From NCBI GenBank assembly GCA_027347685.1, contig DAIEQM010000044.1, forward strand, positions 1-61,104: a stretch of DNA of 61,104 nucleotides. The letters run 5' to 3'. Each line of letters starts with the position of its first letter. The stretch's first letter is position 1. A program made the translations under genes and the position numbers. The notes under the pieces are model-generated. The model was not told the DNA's origin, searched no databases, and worked only from the letters and a program-made list of their open reading frames with translations. Below are positions 40,332-47,405 of the stretch, piece after piece. The DNA comes from UBA5941 sp021824385 (lineage in GTDB: Bacteria; Patescibacteriota; Microgenomatia; UBA8517).

Positions 40332-40358
40332 TTAGCACCCTTCCGTTCTGAGTGCTGG
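40332..40358 (+). promoter_or_regulatory. CIRCE-like operator upstream of dnaJ
   Basis: TTAGCACCC-N9-GAGTGCTGG keeps the CIRCE spacing and most arm bases. A -10 (TACAAT, 40379-40384) lies 9 nt before the dnaJ ATG, and the repeat overlaps the expected -35 zone. This would place dnaJ under HrcA control. The match is weaker than at hrcA and dnaK. Confidence 0.8.
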
Positions 40359-40393
40359 AAGCGCTCCCTTCCTCCTGCTACAATATCTTCTGT

Positions 40394-41254
40394 ATGGCCC
40401 AAACAAAACGTGATTTTTATGAAGTTTTAGGAGTTTCAAAGTCAGCTACGGCTGATGAGCTCAAGCGTGCGTATCGAAAGCTTGCACTGGAGTGGCACCC
40501 GGACCGACACAAAGATGACAAAGAAACTGCAGAAGCCAAGTTTAAAGAAATAAACGAGGCATATCAGGTATTGTCTGAGCCCAGCAAACGTGCCACTTAT
40601 GATCAACATGGGCATGCTCCTTTTGCTCCCGGTGGTGGGGGTGGTGCTGGGAATCCTTTTGGAGGGGCAAACCCGTTTGGCGGATTTCAATATACCTATA
40701 CCCAAAATGGACAAGGTTCTCCCTTTGGAGATATGGGAGATCCGTTTGATATTTTTGAGCAATTTTTTGGTGGAGGATTTAGTAGAGCCCCTCAAAAACC
40801 TCGCTATGCAATAGCGATTGAATTTATGGAAGCCGTAAATGGTGTTGAAAAAAGCGTACAAATTGAAGGCAAGAAGCGGACCATTAAAATTCCAGAAGGT
40901 GTGGAAAATGGAAATCGAATAGAATTTGATGATTTTTCGCTCACGATTTCGGTGAAACCTTCAGCCGAATTTGAGCGACAAGGATCAGATATCTATGGGG
41001 TGGTAATTATTCCCTATTCCCTCGCAGTCATGGGAGGAAATATTGATGTAAAAACGGTACAAGGAGCAGTAAAGCTGAAAGTGCGTGCGGGCACACAAAG
41101 TGGAACCATGATGCGCCTTCGCGGAAAAGGGGTAAAGCATATACGGAGTTTTGGACATGGTGACCATTATGTACAAATAAAAGTTGAAATTCCTGAGCGC
41201 CTTACACGTGAACAACGTTCTCTTATAAATGAACTCAAAAAGGAAGGTCTGTAA
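40394..41254 (+). CDS. dnaJ: DnaJ-class Hsp40 lacking the zinc finger
   Basis: 286 residues. A complete J domain (about 1-70, with HPD in LEWHPDRHK) activates DnaK. A Gly/Phe-rich region (about 75-130) is followed directly by the C-terminal substrate-binding beta domains. There are no CxxCxGxG repeats, so this is a class B (CbpA-like) protein. The CIRCE-like operator suggests it is nevertheless the heat-shock DnaJ. ATG 40394 is chosen because TACAAT lies 9 nt upstream; the in-frame codon at 40352 is inside the operator. Confidence 0.93.
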   Translation: MAQTKRDFYEVLGVSKSATADELKRAYRKLALEWHPDRHKDDKETAEAKFKEINEAYQVLSEPSKRATYDQHGHAPFAPGGGGGAGNPFGGANPFGGFQYTYTQNGQGSPFGDMGDPFDIFEQFFGGGFSRAPQKPRYAIAIEFMEAVNGVEKSVQIEGKKRTIKIPEGVENGNRIEFDDFSLTISVKPSAEFERQGSDIYGVVIIPYSLAVMGGNIDVKTVQGAVKLKVRAGTQSGTMMRLRGKGVKHIRSFGHGDHYVQIKVEIPERLTREQRSLINELKKEGL

Positions 41255-41312
41255 ACTTCAAAAAAAAGAGTATACTTTTGGCTAATAGGGACAGAAAAGG
41301 AAGGTCTCTCTT

Positions 41313-41546
41313 GTGATACCAATTTGGGTTTGGGTAGAAAATGGGATTGTGGTGAAGGCGGAGGTTTATTCTAATGGACGGAACAAGTCTTTAACTCATC
41401 TTTTGGGACGAAGTTTAGAATCTGCCGAAAAATCACTCCAAAAGAAAGATTGGATTCACAAATCTGGTCGTGATTTTTTTACAACCCCTGGAAACGGGGC
41501 CGCGTGTTTTGAATTCGAACCAAAGGCCGCTCCCGCTTATGCATAG
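41313..41546 (+). CDS. Small hypothetical protein, EGGIVV-type cassette 1
   Basis: 77 residues, cytoplasmic by composition. GTG 41313 has AAGGAAGG about 8 nt upstream, and TATACT lies about 30 nt further up. The stretch VENGIVVKAEVYSNGRNKSL followed by TH resembles LEGGIVVENAF ... GNKLTH in the next small gene, so the two are probably paralogues. It has a private terminator. Function is unknown. Confidence 0.65.
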   Translation: MIPIWVWVENGIVVKAEVYSNGRNKSLTHLLGRSLESAEKSLQKKDWIHKSGRDFFTTPGNGAACFEFEPKAAPAYA

Positions 41547-41557
41547 TTTTTTTCTTT

Positions 41558-41585
41558 AAAAGAGGGTTGTCCCGCCCTCTTTTTA
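41558..41585 (+). terminator. Terminator of cassette 1
   Basis: AAGAGGG/CCCTCTT stem with an 8-nt loop followed by TTTT. Confidence 0.8.
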
Positions 41586-41633
41586 TTTCTGCTATTCTTC
41601 AATACCTAGGGTTTTAGTTTAAGGAGCTACAGT

Positions 41634-41849
41634 ATGACGGAGAAGCCTGATATCAACGTTATAATTCTGGAAGGAGGAATTGTAGTCGAGAATGCGTTCA
41701 ATGAAGCCTTCCCCGAGATAAAGGGAAACAAACTGACTCATGCGGTGAATGCACTGAGGTCATATGGATGGAGAGAAACCGATGAAATGATTGACCCAAT
41801 TACAAAGAGCGGCTGGGTTGCCTTTTCTAAGAACCCGATACCGCATTGA
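41634..41849 (+). CDS. Small hypothetical protein, EGGIVV-type cassette 2
   Basis: 71 residues. ATG 41634 has AAGGAG 7 nt upstream; TATTCT about 35 nt further up is a possible -10. It shares the VV-rich strand and N-K-x-L-T-H motif with the preceding gene, separated by a few extra residues. No known domain. It has its own perfect terminator, so the tandem pair are two independent transcription units rather than one operon. Confidence 0.68.
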   Translation: MTEKPDINVIILEGGIVVENAFNEAFPEIKGNKLTHAVNALRSYGWRETDEMIDPITKSGWVAFSKNPIPH

Positions 41850-41854
41850 TATGA

Positions 41855-41890
41855 AAAGGGGGAGACAATGTGTCTCCCCCTTTATTTTTG
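41855..41890 (+). terminator. Terminator of cassette 2
   Basis: A perfect 13-bp stem, AAAGGGGGAGACA with TGTCTCCCCCTTT and a 3-nt loop, then ATTTTT. It can also serve the leftward gene ending at 41892. Confidence 0.9.
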
Positions 41891-41891
41891 A

Positions 41892-42431
41892 CTATTTGAG
41901 AGTCTCCACGTTTAAGGAAAGTATGACTGGCATACTGTAGTTCTCCTCAATGGTGTTGTCATTCATGTGACCCGTGAGTGTTGTTGAAAAATTGGCAACA
42001 TCAACATTTACCCACAGATTAGACATGTCTGATTGATCCATCCCTATGGGAAACCAAATACTCTTAAGGATCGCAATTCGATATGGCTCACCACTTTTGT
42101 TGTTCGGTGGAATTCGTACCTGAAACAGTACCGAATGTCCACTCTGTGCATGCGATGTAGCGGTCTGTGGTCGCAGAAGCCGTGAGACCGGAACGATGCG
42201 TTCTCGACCTGCGGGCTCTTTTATGACAGCGCCGAGCTGTTTGGATTCTGTCACGGTGTATCGTTCAAATACTCCGGTGACCGTAATTCCTTCAGAAGCG
42301 CTTTTATAGCAAATCATGTCCCCAAACGATATCAATTTGGGTACTAAAAAATTCTGTGCACGATCAGCATCGCTCAAAACAACAGCTGGTACCAAAATTG
42401 TTTGCTCAGTCAGGGGTGTATTTTGATTCAC
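41892..42431 (-). CDS. Hypothetical 179-residue protein (SD-led)
   Basis: No signal peptide or membrane helix; mixed alpha/beta composition with segments such as FGDMICYKSASEGITVTGVFERYTV broken by charged loops. I do not recognise a family. GTG 42431 has GAGGAGG 5 nt upstream, one of the strongest Shine-Dalgarno sites here, and TAAAAT about 30 nt further up. It is divergent from nusA, whose promoter lies 45 bp away, and shares a terminator with cassette 2. Confidence 0.65.
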   Translation of the reverse strand: MNQNTPLTEQTILVPAVVLSDADRAQNFLVPKLISFGDMICYKSASEGITVTGVFERYTVTESKQLGAVIKEPAGRERIVPVSRLLRPQTATSHAQSGHSVLFQVRIPPNNKSGEPYRIAILKSIWFPIGMDQSDMSNLWVNVDVANFSTTLTGHMNDNTIEENYSMPVILSLNVETLK

Positions 42432-42475
42432 TTTTTCCTCCTCAGATCAAATACAAGACCTATATTTTACCACGT

Positions 42476-42504
42476 TTGACTTCAACGGTAAACTCTCCTA
42501 CAAT
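42476..42504 (+). promoter_or_regulatory. Promoter of the nusA-infB operon
   Basis: TTGACT (42476-42481), 17-nt spacer, TACAAT (42499-42504). Transcription would start near 42511, about 6 nt before the ATG at 42518, leaving no room for a Shine-Dalgarno. Confidence 0.78.
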
Positions 42505-42517
42505 ACAGCTGTAATAG

Positions 42518-43651
42518 ATGGTTTTGGTGGGTAACAAGCCCGCCATTTTTTCTTTAAAACAAATGCAACAAACCGCACGAAATGAGTTCACACAAGCATT
42601 AAAAGCTCTTGTTCAAGAGCGTGGGCTTGATGTGCAAGTGATTTTGGATCTTCTTCGTGAAGCGTACGTTTCTGCGTACAAAAGGGACGCTCGGGACAGA
42701 GGCGAAGACACAGACTTAAGTGAATATGACGCGGAAATTGATCCTGGAACAGGGGAGGCAAAGATATTTGCATGGCCTCTTGAAAAGCCAGAAGAGCGGA
42801 AAGACGTTACTCCACCCGGCTTTGGTCGTATTGCTGCACAAACTGCAAAACAAGTAATTCATCAAAAAATTCGTGAGGCTGAGAAAACAGTCGTTATGGG
42901 TGAATTTGAAGGACGAGTTGGTGGAATTATTTCTGGAATGGTTCTTCGATTTGATGGTCCGAACGTTCGAGTTGATTTGGGAAAAACTGAGGCTATTATG
43001 CCTGCTGAAGAGCGCGTACCGACAGAGCGATTAAATTCGGGACAACGACTTTCTTTCCTTCTTAAAAATATTGAGGACAGTATTCGTGGAAAAAACATTA
43101 TTTTGTCTCGGGCGGACCCTGAATTTGTGAAGCAAATTTTTGCACGAGAAGTTCCTGAAATTGCTTCAGGTGCCGTTGAAATTAAACAAATTGCACGCGA
43201 AGCCGGAATTCGTACAAAGATTGCGGTATTTTCTTCACAACAAGGTGTTGACCCTGTTGGAAGTTGTGTCGGACAAAAAGGAGTGCGTGTGCAAGCAGTT
43301 ACCAACGAACTCGGTGGTGAGCGCATTGATATCATTCCGTATACCGAAAATGAAGAAGAATTTCTAAAGGCCACACTCGCTCCTGTTCAGGTCATTTCAT
43401 TGAAAATTGACAAAAAAGAAGGCGTTGCGACAATTGTCGTACCTGACGCAGAACTTTCTCTGGCTATTGGAAAAGAAGGACAAAATGTTCGACTCGCCAG
43501 TAAACTGAGCGGAATTCGCATTGAGGTGGAAGGAGACGGCAGCGGACCAAAAGAAGAAGAAAAAACAGAAACTCAAGAGGAAACTCCTGTTGAAGTAGTA
43601 GCAGAAGAACCAATTGTAACTGAGCACCAAGAAGCCCCTGACGCGGCCTAA
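42518..43651 (+). CDS. nusA: Transcription termination/antitermination protein NusA
   Basis: 377 residues: the RNA-polymerase-binding N-terminal domain (about 20-130; ALVQERGLDVQVILDLLREAY in two parts), S1 domain (about 133-200), KH1 (about 225-285; GVDPVGSCVGQKG) and KH2 (about 295-350; ELSLAIGKEGQNVRLA). An acidic Glu-rich tail replaces the C-terminal repeats of E. coli NusA. It binds nascent RNA and controls pausing. The first ATG fits the promoter; ATG 42563 is an alternative that starts closer to the conserved domain. It heads the nusA-infB operon. Confidence 0.96.
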   Translation: MVLVGNKPAIFSLKQMQQTARNEFTQALKALVQERGLDVQVILDLLREAYVSAYKRDARDRGEDTDLSEYDAEIDPGTGEAKIFAWPLEKPEERKDVTPPGFGRIAAQTAKQVIHQKIREAEKTVVMGEFEGRVGGIISGMVLRFDGPNVRVDLGKTEAIMPAEERVPTERLNSGQRLSFLLKNIEDSIRGKNIILSRADPEFVKQIFAREVPEIASGAVEIKQIAREAGIRTKIAVFSSQQGVDPVGSCVGQKGVRVQAVTNELGGERIDIIPYTENEEEFLKATLAPVQVISLKIDKKEGVATIVVPDAELSLAIGKEGQNVRLASKLSGIRIEVEGDGSGPKEEEKTETQEETPVEVVAEEPIVTEHQEAPDAA

Positions 43652-43681
43652 CTATGGTACTTACACTTTCCCATATTCACT

Positions 43682-45076
43682 ATGCAAACAAAACGACCTC
43701 CAATTGTAACCGTGCTTGGGCATGTTGACCACGGAAAAACTTCTTTACTCGACGCAATATTTAAAACGAACGTAACTGCTCGTGAAGCAGGTGGCATTAC
43801 TCAGAGTATTGGTGCCAGACAAATTGAAACTAAATTTGGGGTAATTACCTTCATAGACACTCCCGGACACGCGGCATTTTCTAAAATGCGCTCTCGTGGT
43901 GCAAGAGTTGCCGATATTGCGATTCTTGTTGTTGCCGCCGATGACGGAGTGATGCCTCAAACAAAAGAAGCACTCTCCTTGATTAAAGCAGCCCAAATTC
44001 CCTATATTGTGGCGCTTACAAAAGTGGATCTCGCTACGGCAAATGTGGAACGAGTTAAAGGGCAACTTGAGTCGGAAGGAGTTTTGTTTGAAGGACGCGG
44101 GGGAGATGTCCCCTCGATTGAGGTATCGGTGAAAAAGGAACAAGGAATCAGTGAACTTCTTGAGCTTATTTCCCTTGTCTCAGAGGTGACTGACATTGAA
44201 AGCTCAAATGACGGTAAACTTGAAGCCGTTGTTATTGAAGCAAACAAGGAACGACAAGGAGTGACGGCATCAGTTGTGGTGAGAAATGGTACCTTAGCCG
44301 TTGGAGATCAAATTAGTAGTGGTGAAGAAACCATTAAGATTCGTGGACTGTTTGATGACAATAACAAATCAGTGAAGTCAGTAAAACCTGGGAGCCCTGC
44401 TGTTATTTTAGGATTTACGGTACTTCCACAGGTAGGGGCTGAAATATATCGCCCATCTGAAGGAGCTCCTGTTAAACATACTCAAACTGCAATAGCTCAG
44501 AAAAAGACAAAGGTTCCCGAAGACGCTATTCGTATTATTTTGAAGTCTTCTTCAACCGGGTCTCTTGAAGCCCTTATTGCCATGCTTCCCGTGGGAGTAT
44601 TTGTGCAAGACTCAGCAGTTGGCGATGTAACTGAGGGTGACGTATTTTTAGCGAAAACAACCGGGAGTATCATTATTACCTTTGAAACAAAAACACCAAA
44701 TTCAATTTTGAAACTTGCTGAAAACGACAAGATTGAAATTCACTCCTTTAAAATTATTTATGAACTGATTAATTTCCTAGACATGCGCATTCATGCCGGG
44801 GATATTGTTGTTTTAGGTAAAGCCGAAATTTTAGGAATTTTCCCATTTGAAGATAAACAAGTTGCGGGAGTGAAGATTATGTCAGGAAAAATTACCGTTA
44901 AAGACACCATTATTGTCAGCCGAGGGGATACCGAGCTATTTCGTGCAAAAGTTGTTTCAATTAGAAAGCAAAAAGACCAAATTAATGAAGCCCGCGAGGG
45001 ACAAGAGTGTGGAATTATTTTTGAGCCTCAGAAAGATTTTCTTGTACGTGACAAGCTTACTGCTGTTAAAGCTTGA
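43682..45076 (+). CDS. infB: Translation initiation factor IF-2, minimal form
   Basis: 464 residues. The G domain begins almost at the N-terminus: VLGHVDHGKTSLLDAI (G1, about 11), IDTPGHAAFS (G3, about 58), ALTKVDLA (G4). Domains II, III and the fMet-tRNA-binding C-terminal domain follow. The N-terminal IF2_N regions found in most bacteria (total about 700-900 residues) are absent. This is consistent with other compact genomes. It lies 30 bp after nusA, with no rbfA or ylxR homologue between or after, and has no clear Shine-Dalgarno. Confidence 0.96.
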   Translation: MQTKRPPIVTVLGHVDHGKTSLLDAIFKTNVTAREAGGITQSIGARQIETKFGVITFIDTPGHAAFSKMRSRGARVADIAILVVAADDGVMPQTKEALSLIKAAQIPYIVALTKVDLATANVERVKGQLESEGVLFEGRGGDVPSIEVSVKKEQGISELLELISLVSEVTDIESSNDGKLEAVVIEANKERQGVTASVVVRNGTLAVGDQISSGEETIKIRGLFDDNNKSVKSVKPGSPAVILGFTVLPQVGAEIYRPSEGAPVKHTQTAIAQKKTKVPEDAIRIILKSSSTGSLEALIAMLPVGVFVQDSAVGDVTEGDVFLAKTTGSIIITFETKTPNSILKLAENDKIEIHSFKIIYELINFLDMRIHAGDIVVLGKAEILGIFPFEDKQVAGVKIMSGKITVKDTIIVSRGDTELFRAKVVSIRKQKDQINEAREGQECGIIFEPQKDFLVRDKLTAVKA

Positions 45077-45140
45077 ATTCACCGTCTCAAATAGGGAAGC
45101 TCTGTACATAGCTTCATTTGAATAAACTGCCCCTATACGC

Positions 45141-45146
45141 TATAAT
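45141..45146 (+). promoter_or_regulatory. -10 element of the DHH-like gene (leaderless)
   Basis: Consensus TATAAT ends 7 nt before the ATG at 45154, so transcription should begin at the start codon. A CTATAC lies just upstream. It gives the gene its own start apart from the nusA-infB transcript. Confidence 0.6.
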
Positions 45147-45153
45147 CCGCCAA

Positions 45154-45981
45154 ATGACACCTGCACTCACCCAAGCTCTCCAAGACTCAAAATCGGTGTG
45201 TATTATGCTCCCTAAGTCTCCCTATCTTGATCAAGTTGCAGCCGCGTTGGGGCTTTTTTTGGCTCTTAAAGACAAAAACCCAACTATTTTTTGTGATACA
45301 CCAATGACGGTTGAATTTAATCGTCTTATTGGAGTGAATAAAATTAGTGCCAGTGTGGGAAATAAAAACCTCATTGTGAAACTTATTAATTATCCGCTGG
45401 CAAACGTAGAGCGCGTTAACTACGACGTCGATGGAAATGATTTGTTTTTGGCAGTGTTCCCTCAGCCCGGAGTCCTTCCTCCTACCAAAGACAACGTGCA
45501 AATTAGCTATTCAGGAGTTGCAGCTGATACGGTAATTTTAGTAGGGGGAGCAAATGAAACACATTTCCCACTGCTTTCTCAAAAAGACTTTTTGGAAATG
45601 AAGGTGGTTCATGTGGGTATCACCGATATTGCGCTCCCTGGAAGAACAATACTCTCACTCGCTAAGGCTGCTTCTTCTATTTCAGAAGTTGTTGCGGGCT
45701 ATTTGTTTGAAATGGATGCAGTAACAACCGATGACATCGCGACAAACCTTTTTATTGGACTCTCAGAGGGAACCAGAAATTTCACAACAAGCACGGTAAC
45801 TGCTCAAACATTTACGCTCGCAGGAAAGCTTTTGGAAAAAGGAGCGAGACGTGAACAAATGAAGGCTTTTGTGCCAAAGCCCACGCCAACTGTCCCTGCT
45901 CCGACAACTTCTCCTGCAAACCCCAATGTACCGAAGTCTTGGGTTGAACCCAAGATTTATAAAGGGACTTCTGTAAGTTAA
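45154..45981 (+). CDS. DHH/NrnA-like protein with degenerate active site
   Basis: 275 residues. The place after infB and the overall fold pattern point to the DHH phosphoesterase family (NrnA-like nanoRNase). The first motif, normally HxxPDGDxxGS, reads LPKSPYLDQVAAALGLFLAL, so most metal ligands are gone, and no DHH triplet is seen. The C-terminal third (about 250-275) is Pro-rich and disordered. It may be a non-catalytic or nucleotide-binding relative. The leaderless promoter supports ATG 45154 over the in-frame codon at 45118. Confidence 0.6.
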   Translation: MTPALTQALQDSKSVCIMLPKSPYLDQVAAALGLFLALKDKNPTIFCDTPMTVEFNRLIGVNKISASVGNKNLIVKLINYPLANVERVNYDVDGNDLFLAVFPQPGVLPPTKDNVQISYSGVAADTVILVGGANETHFPLLSQKDFLEMKVVHVGITDIALPGRTILSLAKAASSISEVVAGYLFEMDAVTTDDIATNLFIGLSEGTRNFTTSTVTAQTFTLAGKLLEKGARREQMKAFVPKPTPTVPAPTTSPANPNVPKSWVEPKIYKGTSVS

Positions 45982-46015
45982 AACTAAAAACACCATAAGT
46001 TGAAGGGATTTTGGA

Positions 46016-46357
46016 ATGGATGTCTTTCGTATTCTGGGTTGGTTGCTATTGAAGTTTGTTCCACACAGATTCTTTACGGTCATTGATGTGGAGAAGAAGT
46101 CACGGGATCAAATGCAAAAAGCCGTCGCTTTAGAATGGCCACGAGGAAGATTTCACTTCGTGTATTTGGTTGAGCTCTACCCCGGGAACAAATGGGTACC
46201 GGAGCCGTGGCAGGAAGAATATGTGCTGGGTCTGTACCGGTCTGCTGACGAGATATGGGACACAGTCGATACCGTGAGTCTGAATGTTTCGAAGCAACGA
46301 AAAACAGACGGGGATCGACATGTTATACCCGAATGGGTGTTCGTGTTGGTTCTATAA
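46016..46357 (+). CDS. Hypothetical 113-residue protein (SD-led cassette)
   Basis: A short hydrophobic N-terminus (FRILGWLLLKFVP) is followed by a Trp-rich cytoplasmic-type domain (PGNKWVPEPWQEEYVLGLYR). No family is recognised. ATG 46016 has AAGGG 8-9 nt upstream. A private terminator follows, and codon choice (more CTG, CCG, ACG) looks different from the adjacent housekeeping genes. Possibly acquired. Confidence 0.6.
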   Translation: MDVFRILGWLLLKFVPHRFFTVIDVEKKSRDQMQKAVALEWPRGRFHFVYLVELYPGNKWVPEPWQEEYVLGLYRSADEIWDTVDTVSLNVSKQRKTDGDRHVIPEWVFVLVL

Positions 46358-46372
46358 ATCTTAAAGACGGAA

Positions 46373-46400
46373 GGGCGCTCATGTTGAGCGCCCATTTTTT
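46373..46400 (+). terminator. Terminator of the 113-residue protein gene
   Basis: GGGCGCTC/GAGCGCCC 8-bp stem with a 5-nt loop followed by ATTTTTT. Confidence 0.88.
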
Positions 46401-46935
46401 ATGAATCCCAGTAAAACTCTGGATGTTTGAACGGGATGAATGCGCAAATGACGGCCGGCAGTGGATATGTTTCTCGCGTGAGTACATTGTCAGACACCAT
46501 GCCAATTGTTCCGTTTCCTTGCTTCAAGTTTTCCTTTCCAAAAAACTCATCGCTTGCCGGTCCAAACTCTGCGCCTTTGCGGATCATTGCAGCAATCTTT
46601 GGAGGAATGGTAAAACTGGCAGATCTGCTTTTACTTTCCCTTCCATCTTTGGCAACCACAAATATCCATGTGTATTCTTGCATGACACCGCCAAAGTCTT
46701 CCGTCCCTCCTTCAACACCAACCCAGAAATCAGCATCGGGACATGCTTCGCGCGAATGTCGCGCCCGATTTTTCGCCCCATTTAATGTTTGCTCACTGAC
46801 AATGGGCTGTTTTGAAATGCCCGAGGGGGCGTCGTACCCGACCACTTCTACATCCTCAAACGGAAAGAGTTCTCGAAACCCACGTTTAACGAGACTAATC
46901 TTAACTGGATTCATTGAACCAACTACTATTTTCAT
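46399..46935 (-). CDS. yjjX: Inosine/xanthosine triphosphatase, YjjX family
   Basis: 178 residues of a house-cleaning NTPase that removes ITP and XTP from the nucleotide pool. Family signatures: VVGSMNPVKISLVKRGF (about 4), GAKNRARHS (about 53), FWVGVEGGTE (about 70) and the C-terminal GTIGMVSDNVLTR. Length matches YjjX. It is isolated from related metabolism genes, with rpsO downstream on the other strand. The start region GTGAGAACAT before ATG 46935 has at best a weak Shine-Dalgarno. Confidence 0.9.
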   Translation of the reverse strand: MKIVVGSMNPVKISLVKRGFRELFPFEDVEVVGYDAPSGISKQPIVSEQTLNGAKNRARHSREACPDADFWVGVEGGTEDFGGVMQEYTWIFVVAKDGRESKSRSASFTIPPKIAAMIRKGAEFGPASDEFFGKENLKQGNGTIGMVSDNVLTRETYPLPAVICAFIPFKHPEFYWDS

Positions 46936-46997
46936 ATGTTCTCACTTTCCATACTTATTACGACTGCCTGATGGTAAGCGTCTTTGGTCACAAACGC

Positions 46998-47109
46998 AAT
47001 GTTTTGCATTTTGAGTGTGTCTCTGTTAAACTACGTTCTAGATGTTCACTTAGGTTCTCGGTTGCCAACCGATTACTTGAGAGATACATGACGACTTACC
47101 TAAAAATAT
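46998..47109 (+). promoter_or_regulatory. rpsO promoter and structured leader
   Basis: TTGCAT-N17-TAAACT (ending about 47034) can drive rpsO, giving a leader of about 70 nt. The leader contains TCGGTT/AACCGA (47058-47072) with a 3-nt loop, and CTC/GAG bases extend it. There is no Shine-Dalgarno before the ATG. S15 represses its own mRNA through leader structures in several bacterial groups, and this hairpin is a candidate for such a site (inference). Confidence 0.4.
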
Positions 47110-47376
47110 ATGGCATTATCACGAGATCAAAAACTCGAAATCATTCAAAAATTTGCACGAGAAAAGGGTGACACCGGTTCTCCTGAAGTGCAGATTGCGC
47201 TTCTTACCGCTCAAATCGAGCAGCTTGTAGGCCACTTGAAAGAACATAATAAAGATATTCACTCACGACGAGGACTTCTTTCTATGGTTGCAAAACGACG
47301 ACGACTTTTGAGTTACCTCTCTAAACATGATGTTGAACGATTTGAAAAAGTCCGTGTGGACTTGGGTCTCAAGTAA
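47110..47376 (+). CDS. rpsO: 30S ribosomal protein S15
   Basis: 88 residues, full length. Four-helix uS15 with the conserved GDTGSPEVQIALLT (about 21) and HSRRGLLSMVAKRRRLLSYL (about 51-70). It binds the central domain of 16S rRNA and the B4 bridge. The rpsO-pnp pair is one of the most conserved gene orders in bacteria. ATG 47110 gives the standard MALS start. Confidence 0.97.
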   Translation: MALSRDQKLEIIQKFAREKGDTGSPEVQIALLTAQIEQLVGHLKEHNKDIHSRRGLLSMVAKRRRLLSYLSKHDVERFEKVRVDLGLK

Positions 47377-47405
47377 TGCTGTTAACTACTTTATAATTAA
47401 TAAAA

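Noticed and set aside
42862..43374. A 170-codon minus-strand frame inside nusA.
   Set aside because: It lies wholly within the S1-KH coding region and is low-complexity shadow sequence.
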